Assembly: GCA_018435605.1 (NCBI GenBank)
Contig: JAHDNF010000011.1
Location: 124,001 to 188,000 of the forward strand
DNA from: a bacterium
GTDB taxonomy: Bacteria; Auribacterota; Auribacteria; Auribacterales; Auribacteraceae
Length of the DNA stretch: 64,000 nt
Direction: 5' to 3'
Part shown: one piece after another, positions 59,344 to 64,000 of the stretch
Position numbering within the stretch: position 1 is the stretch's first letter
Layout: every line of letters starts with the position of its first letter
The notes under the pieces: generated by a model
What the model was told of the DNA's origin: nothing
Database searches by the model: none
What the model saw: only the letters and a program-made list of their open reading frames with translations
Translations under genes and position numbers: made by a program

Positions 59344-60639
59344 ATGGCTCATATAATTCCATTTCACGGAATACGATACGACAACGGTAAAACTTTTATA
59401 GGCGACGTGGCTACCAAACCTTATGACAAAATATCAGCTACGGAACAGGATTTGTATTACCACAAAAGCCCGTACAACTGCGTAAGGCTTATTCTGGGTA
59501 AACAAACCGCCGGCGATTCCGAGCTGGATAACCGGTACACGCGGGCGGCAAACACGTTAAAACAATGGATCGACGAAAAAATTCTAGTGCGCGAAGAAGC
59601 TCCGGCGTTATACATATACGATCAGCAGTTTCAGGCTGAAGGGTATCCTTCCATGAAACGCCGTGCGCTGGTTGGTCTTTGCAGGCTTGAACCCTATTCG
59701 GCTAAGGTTGTATTTCCTCACGAAAAAACCCTGACAGGCCCCAAACAAGACAGGCTCAATCTGCTCAAAACAACAAAGACGCAGTTCGGGCATATATTCA
59801 TGCTCTATAAAGACGAACGCAACGATGTAAATACCCAGCTGGATATGGTTGCGAAAACACAGGCTCCTCTTTACAAATTTACCGATTCCATAGCTGTTAC
59901 CCATAAGTTCTGGAGAGTTTCGGATACCGGTATGATAAAAAAAATTACCGGTTTGTTCACCGACAAACAGCTTCTAATTGCGGACGGGCATCACCGGTAC
60001 GAAACCGCGTTAAATTATTGCAGGGAAATGACCGGTAGCGATCCGGCGGACAAGCCGGACAGCCCGTATGCCTATCAGATGATGAGTTTTGTAAATATGT
60101 ACGATCCCGGACTGCTGATTTTGCCCACTCACAGGGCGGTAAGGCAGGCGGATGTACCGGACGGCTGGTTTGAGCGTCTTGAGTCGTATTTCTATCTGGA
60201 AACCGTGGCGCGTAGCAGGTTTTCTCTGCGTGACATCGATCATGAAGGAACCGTCAAAATAGGGTTGTACCGCGGCGGCGATTCGGTTAACATACTGACG
60301 CTTAAGAACAAAGACGCGGTGTCCAAACTTATGGCACAGGGTAAACCGCCGGCGTGGTACGGCCTGCCGGTAACCGTACTGCATGATGTCATACTTGATC
60401 ATCTTATGGGAATAGACAAAGAAAAGCTGGCGGCGCAGTCGCATGTTTCTTATCCGGCCACGCTGGATCAGGGATACGATATGGTTGACGACGGTTCTCA
60501 CCGTGCGGTATTTTTCGTTCCGCCGACTCCGATAGACGCGGTTTGCGATATATCGTTCGCTGGGGAAACTATGCCGCAGAAATCGACCGATTTTTTCCCG
60601 AAAATATACACAGGGCTGGTATTCAATAAACTCGACTAA
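59344..60639 (+). CDS. DUF1015 family protein
   Basis: The 431-aa protein matches the DUF1015 pattern: it starts PFHGIRYDN, has VATKPYDKIS, NCVRLILGK, the segment ADGHHRYETALNY near residue 225 and a C-terminal FFVPPTPI. Family members are cytoplasmic, may act on serine or related metabolites, and are often near phosphoglycerate or amino-acid genes, but no activity is settled. It lies 45 bases after apgM and is probably co-transcribed. Confidence 0.88.
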   Translation: MAHIIPFHGIRYDNGKTFIGDVATKPYDKISATEQDLYYHKSPYNCVRLILGKQTAGDSELDNRYTRAANTLKQWIDEKILVREEAPALYIYDQQFQAEGYPSMKRRALVGLCRLEPYSAKVVFPHEKTLTGPKQDRLNLLKTTKTQFGHIFMLYKDERNDVNTQLDMVAKTQAPLYKFTDSIAVTHKFWRVSDTGMIKKITGLFTDKQLLIADGHHRYETALNYCREMTGSDPADKPDSPYAYQMMSFVNMYDPGLLILPTHRAVRQADVPDGWFERLESYFYLETVARSRFSLRDIDHEGTVKIGLYRGGDSVNILTLKNKDAVSKLMAQGKPPAWYGLPVTVLHDVILDHLMGIDKEKLAAQSHVSYPATLDQGYDMVDDGSHRAVFFVPPTPIDAVCDISFAGETMPQKSTDFFPKIYTGLVFNKLD

Positions 60640-60687
60640 CCGGACGGCGGAATCGGTTACCAACAGACCATGAAAGTTAATCCGTTC

Positions 60688-60732
60688 TTTTTTGTCGATA
60701 AAAATATAAAAAATGTTATTATAGACAAAAAA
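60688..60732. promoter_or_regulatory. Inverted repeat upstream of the AAA gene
   Basis: TTTTTTGTC and GACAAAAAA form 9-bp inverted arms around an AT-only centre. Position between the DUF1015 stop and the AAA start suggests an operator or promoter element; no T-rich terminator tail fits. Confidence 0.35.
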
Positions 60733-60777
60733 AATGCCAATCACGGCTTATTCTATCTGTTTTGAGGTGTTGATTCG

Positions 60778-62055
60778 ATGGCAATTATCAAAGGATTCAG
60801 GGTAAAAAATTTCAGGTCGCTAAAAGACGTTACGCTAGGTCAGCTCTGGAATAAAGATGCCAAACCGCTTACCCCGATGACAGCTGTTATCGGAAAAAAC
60901 GGTGTCGGAAAAAGCACCCTCTTCGACTGTTTCGGTTTTTTATCTGATTGCCTGAAAAACGGTGTGGAAGAAGCCTGCGATTCGCGCGGCAGAGGCGGAT
61001 TTGAAAAAATATATTCTCAAGGACAAACAGGACCTATCGAATTCGAGATTTATTATAAAGAAGATGGTAAAGCCCGCCCAATAACTTATGAACTGGCAAT
61101 AGATAAAGACTCCATCGGACGCCCTTTTGTAAAAAAAGAACGGTTGCGCCAACGACGCGATAACCAAAAATACGGAAGGCCGTTTTCTTTTTTAATCCTC
61201 GACGACGGGAAAGGGGTTGTCTGGAAAGGCGAAAGCAGAGGTAAACAAATAGACGAAGATAGAGACTTGTTAAACATTCAATTATTAATTGAATCGGTTC
61301 GCAAGGAAGAAGGCAAAGAAACAGAAGAAGTTGAACTTGAGGACAAAAGAAAATTAGGTATCGCTACCCTCGGCTCGCTTAAACAGCATCCGCGGATTTC
61401 CGCGTTTAGAAAATTTATCGAAGGATGGTATTTAAGTTACTTCACGCCCGATGCCGCACGCGGCCTGCCATTAGCAGGACCTCAAAAACACCTTAATATA
61501 CACGGCGATAACTTGAGCAATGTAGTACAGTTTATGGAACGTGAACATCCAAAAAAGTTTAAATCTATTCTTAACCGAATATCCGAAAAAATTCCCGGCA
61601 TAAATAGTATAGATACTGAAAAAACCGCTGACGGAAGACTGCTTTTGCGGTTTAACGATAAAGGATTTACCGATCCGTTTTACGCGCAACAGATGTCCGA
61701 CGGCACACTTAAGGTTTTCGCGTATATGTTGCTACTTGAAGATCCCTCTCCGCCGCCATTTTTATGTATAGAAGAGCCGGAGAACGGATTATATCACAAA
61801 TTGCTCGAACTTCTAGCACAAGAATTCAGAGAACACGCCACAGGTAAAAAAGGCGGCTCGCAAGTGTTTATAACTACTCATCAACCTTATTTTGTGAACG
61901 CTCTTACTCCTGAAGAGGTATGGGTTCTCGAAAAAGGGGAAGACGGGTTCTCGAACATCCGCCGCGCCAGCGATGATCCGCTTATAGAAAACCTTGTCAA
62001 CGAAGGCCTTCCTCTCGGTTCACTGTGGTACAGCGATTATCTTGACGCGAGGTAA
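60778..62055 (+). CDS. AAA ATPase (ABC/SMC-like, AAA_21 type)
   Basis: The 425-aa protein has Walker A GKNGVGKST (39-47), an ABC-type signature MSDGT (306-310), Walker B FLCIEEPENGL (328-338) and the H-loop TTHQP (366-370). The N-terminal FRVKNFRSLKDV is typical of AAA_15/AAA_21 and OLD-type ATPases. No TOPRIM is fused to it; instead a TOPRIM-like protein is encoded two bases downstream. This split arrangement is like anti-phage modules such as PARIS and OLD-related systems. GAGGTG precedes the start. Confidence 0.85.
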   Translation: MAIIKGFRVKNFRSLKDVTLGQLWNKDAKPLTPMTAVIGKNGVGKSTLFDCFGFLSDCLKNGVEEACDSRGRGGFEKIYSQGQTGPIEFEIYYKEDGKARPITYELAIDKDSIGRPFVKKERLRQRRDNQKYGRPFSFLILDDGKGVVWKGESRGKQIDEDRDLLNIQLLIESVRKEEGKETEEVELEDKRKLGIATLGSLKQHPRISAFRKFIEGWYLSYFTPDAARGLPLAGPQKHLNIHGDNLSNVVQFMEREHPKKFKSILNRISEKIPGINSIDTEKTADGRLLLRFNDKGFTDPFYAQQMSDGTLKVFAYMLLLEDPSPPPFLCIEEPENGLYHKLLELLAQEFREHATGKKGGSQVFITTHQPYFVNALTPEEVWVLEKGEDGFSNIRRASDDPLIENLVNEGLPLGSLWYSDYLDAR

Positions 62056-62057
62056 AA

Positions 62058-62723
62058 ATGCATTTCGACATACTTGTGGAAGATAACTCCGGTGCGGAAA
62101 TGCTCAAAATAATTATACCAAAAATTATAGCCAACACGAACCATACCTTTAGAATTCACTCCTATAAGGGTATTGGACATCTCCCAAAAAATTTAACAGC
62201 CGCCAATGACCCGGCAAAAAGAATTCTGCTGGACAGCCTGCCTCGATTGTTGCGAGGACATGGGAATACCCACAGAAAATATCCGCCTGATTTGCCCGCT
62301 ACTGTTATTGTTGTTTGCGATTTGGATGATAGATGCCTCAAAAACTTTCGTGAAGAGTTGTTGCAAGTTTTACATTCCTGCGACCCTAGGCCGGAAACTT
62401 ATTTTTGTTTTGCTGTTGAGGAAACTGAAGCATGGCTACTAGGAGATATCAACGCTATTGTAAACGTATATCCGAAAGCAAAAACGAACATATTGGGCGC
62501 ATATCAAAATGATTCCATTTGCGGAACATGGGAAAAATTGGCTGATGCCGTTTATCCCGGCGGTTCGAAAAAACTCAAGAATTCCGGCGGATATCAAATA
62601 ATCGGAAAAGAAAAATCCACGTGGGCAAAAACAATTTCACACGAGATGGATCCGGATAACAATTCTTCGCCGAGTTTTTGTTATTTCAGAGATAAAATCC
62701 GTGCCTTGATTACGAACCACTGA
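62058..62723 (+). CDS. DUF4276-like TOPRIM-type protein, partner of the AAA ATPase
   Basis: The 221-aa protein starts HFDILVEDNSGAEML (Glu8 acidic site), continues with VIVVCDLDD (Asp88, Asp90, Asp91) and VEETEAWLLGD (Glu121-Asp130). This acidic order is that of TOPRIM nucleases, and the EAWLLGD segment is typical of DUF4276. It starts two bases after the ATPase stop. The likely role is an effector nuclease gated by the ATPase; nuclease activity is inferred only. DUF4276 naming is from memory of the pattern. Confidence 0.7.
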   Translation: MHFDILVEDNSGAEMLKIIIPKIIANTNHTFRIHSYKGIGHLPKNLTAANDPAKRILLDSLPRLLRGHGNTHRKYPPDLPATVIVVCDLDDRCLKNFREELLQVLHSCDPRPETYFCFAVEETEAWLLGDINAIVNVYPKAKTNILGAYQNDSICGTWEKLADAVYPGGSKKLKNSGGYQIIGKEKSTWAKTISHEMDPDNNSSPSFCYFRDKIRALITNH

Positions 62724-62740
62724 TAAAATAATGCTAAGGA

Positions 62741-62774
62741 TGCCCGGCGATCTTTGCTTTCGGACTGCCGGGCA
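62741..62774. other. Hairpin downstream of the AAA/TOPRIM pair
   Basis: TGCCCGGC/GCCGGGCA (8 bp) with an 18-base loop, no T-run. It could mark the 3' end of the two-gene transcript. Confidence 0.4.
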
Positions 62775-62889
62775 AAACTGCCGGCGGTTACCGCGATTAT
62801 CCGTCATTTTCATATAGTTTAATCCTCCTTCGAAAACCGGTAAAAACGCCTGAAATACCTTGCCGGATAAGAATCTTGTTATTTTTTTA

Positions 62890-62918
62890 TTGACAGTATC
62901 GATGGTAAGATCAATAAT
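62890..62918 (+). promoter_or_regulatory. Sigma-70 promoter of the TPR/outer-membrane gene
   Basis: TTGACA, 17 bases, AATAAT. The leader to the start codon would be about 107 bases. Confidence 0.6.
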
Positions 62919-63031
62919 TTTCACTTAACACGGTATTTTTGTTAAAAAAAATCCGGCTGACACAAGCGTATCGACGATTCTTAAATATATCAAATCAAAC
63001 AACATAAATTACAACCATTCGAGAGGTTACC

Positions 63032-64000
63032 ATGAAAAAACTTTTTTGTCTGACGGTAGTGTTGTTATCCGCTTTTATTTCGGCAGTACCCGCCTTTGCG
63101 CTTCGCGAATCCACTCCTGCCGATAAGGCCTTCGTGAAAGGCGATTATCAAACAGCCGCCGGGCTTTATGAATCGATTCTCGCTTCCAATCCGAACAATG
63201 TGCGGGCACTGCGGTTTCTCGGGTTGTCGTATCTTTACACCGGCAACTTCGACGGGGCTATAACCACGCTAAACCGCGCAAAACAAATCGATCCTTCCAG
63301 CGCGGCTATCCGCTATTACCTCGCTCAAGCATATTATGCCCAAGGACAAGCGGATATGGCGCGGCAGGAACTTACTTACATCATCGCGGAACTTCCTGAA
63401 GGCGCGTATCACAAAAAAGCGCGTTCCCTTGAGGAACAGATGGCGTTACGCCCAAAAGCGCACGGCAGGTACAAACCGATTTCGGTATATCAGAAAGTCG
63501 GGTTTCAGTACGATTCCAACGTCATGCTCGAACCTCAGAAACTGGGTATCAAAGGGCTTGACAAAGATTCAAGCAGATTTACCAATTATACATGGGTAGA
63601 GCTGGTAGGCTTGCAGGACGACGGCTGGCGCGCAGGCGCGAATTTCTCATATTATCAGAGTCTGCATACAGAAAACGACAGCAAACCTTTCAATTTGTCG
63701 TCCTTCGACTTCGGCCCGTTTTTCAGTTTCGATACGCCAGTATCTGACAAAATCTTAAAGAACCGCATCGAATACCGTTACATATACGATATCCTAAGCG
63801 GCGAATCGTTTGTGCGCACTCACAGTATCCGCGCGCGCACCGGCGCCGATTTGGTTTCGTGGCTGAACGCAACTATCTTTTACGAAGTGAATTTTGACGA
63901 TTTCTTTTACCGCCAGCGACCGGCTAACAAGGATTATTTAAACAGGGACGCCGTGCGGACAAAAGGCGGAATGCGCCTGCAGTTCAATCTGCCCCACCGG
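63032..64000 (+). CDS. TPR-containing outer membrane protein (partial, right edge)
   Basis: The gene is open through the last base of the window (323 codons seen). It starts with GAGAGG, five bases before ATG, and a signal peptide (about 1-24, ending AFA). Residues 30-115 are two to three TPR units (KAFVKGDYQTAAGLYESILASNPNNVRALRFLGLSY, GNFDGAITTLNRAKQIDP). From about 150 the chain changes to alternating beta strands with aromatic girdles (KVGFQYDSNVML, WRAGANFSYYQSLHT, NRIEYRYIYDIL), typical of a beta-barrel. The plan fits surface-lipoprotein-assembly-modifier-like or other TPR-barrel proteins. The C-terminus lies beyond the window. Confidence 0.75.
   Translation, partial: MKKLFCLTVVLLSAFISAVPAFALRESTPADKAFVKGDYQTAAGLYESILASNPNNVRALRFLGLSYLYTGNFDGAITTLNRAKQIDPSSAAIRYYLAQAYYAQGQADMARQELTYIIAELPEGAYHKKARSLEEQMALRPKAHGRYKPISVYQKVGFQYDSNVMLEPQKLGIKGLDKDSSRFTNYTWVELVGLQDDGWRAGANFSYYQSLHTENDSKPFNLSSFDFGPFFSFDTPVSDKILKNRIEYRYIYDILSGESFVRTHSIRARTGADLVSWLNATIFYEVNFDDFFYRQRPANKDYLNRDAVRTKGGMRLQFNLPHR

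Noticed and set aside
62637-62813. 58-codon minus-strand frame starting with a strong AAGGAGGA site
   Set aside because: It runs antisense through the end of the DUF4276-like gene and includes the downstream hairpin; the protein is basic and featureless. The ribosome site is notable but not enough.
1-64000. tRNA, rRNA, CRISPR arrays, integrases, complete insertion sequences
   Set aside because: Intergenic regions were read for cloverleaf arms, regular spacers and transposase frames; none was found, though weak tRNA-like folds cannot be fully excluded by eye.

Overview
The window reads as a chromosome segment of a diderm, free-living, uncultured bacterium. Three things point that way: secreted beta-helix and PEP-CTERM surface proteins, a TPR/outer-membrane protein at the right edge, and complete-looking amino-acid operons. 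Lysine is made through LL-diaminopimelate aminotransferase (DapL). Together with PEP-CTERM proteins, a sigma-54 activator and a PPi-type phosphofructokinase, this suggests the PVC/Omnitrophota/Auribacterota neighbourhood. That placement is inference from gene content; no rRNA is present.

Layout. 1-6 kb: the end of an MscS channel, a PAS histidine kinase, a membrane protein, a secreted protein, and an unannotated-looking small RNA with a textbook sigma-54 promoter. 6-20 kb (minus strand): one tightly packed 14-gene run argJ-B-D-F-G-H, lysA, dapF-A-B, dapL, folK, panB, panC, read from tandem sigma-70 promoters near 20.3-20.45 kb. 20.6-27.3 kb: exported surface proteins (beta-propeller with PEP-CTERM tail, calcium-repeat protein, two beta-helix proteins), a truncated surface gene and a membrane thioredoxin. 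27.6-32.7 kb (minus): UbiB kinase, phasin-like protein, phosphofructokinase, two PEP-CTERM proteins. 33-40 kb: OtsA-OtsB fusion plus a TreT-like trehalose synthase, MgtE, CCA-adding enzyme, a lipoprotein candidate. 40.4-42 kb: ParB-like protein with a cysteine-rich insert. 42.1-44.5 kb: a type II restriction-modification island between two identical 96-bp repeats. 44.5-50.3 kb: leuC-leuD-ilvD-ilvB-ilvN ending in a strong terminator. 50.5-52.3 kb: FHA-GAF-sigma-54 activator. 52.3-57.9 kb: AT-rich foreign block with two sets of direct repeats, carrying a PEP-CTERM gene and a PEGA/GT2/glycosidase cassette. 58-62.7 kb: phosphoglycerate mutase, a DUF1015 protein and an AAA ATPase/TOPRIM-like pair resembling a defence system. 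The right edge holds a truncated TPR/outer-membrane protein gene.

The most interesting pattern is that several accessory units (restriction-modification, surface polysaccharide, a PEP-CTERM gene, probably also the 20.6 kb surface gene) lie between direct repeats of 30-96 bp with no transposase or integrase beside them. At leuC the repeat is the promoter itself: the insertion duplicated it, so both the newcomer and the host operon keep one. The second highlight is the sigma-54-driven small RNA at about 5.40-5.48 kb. No tRNA, rRNA or CRISPR array was seen.
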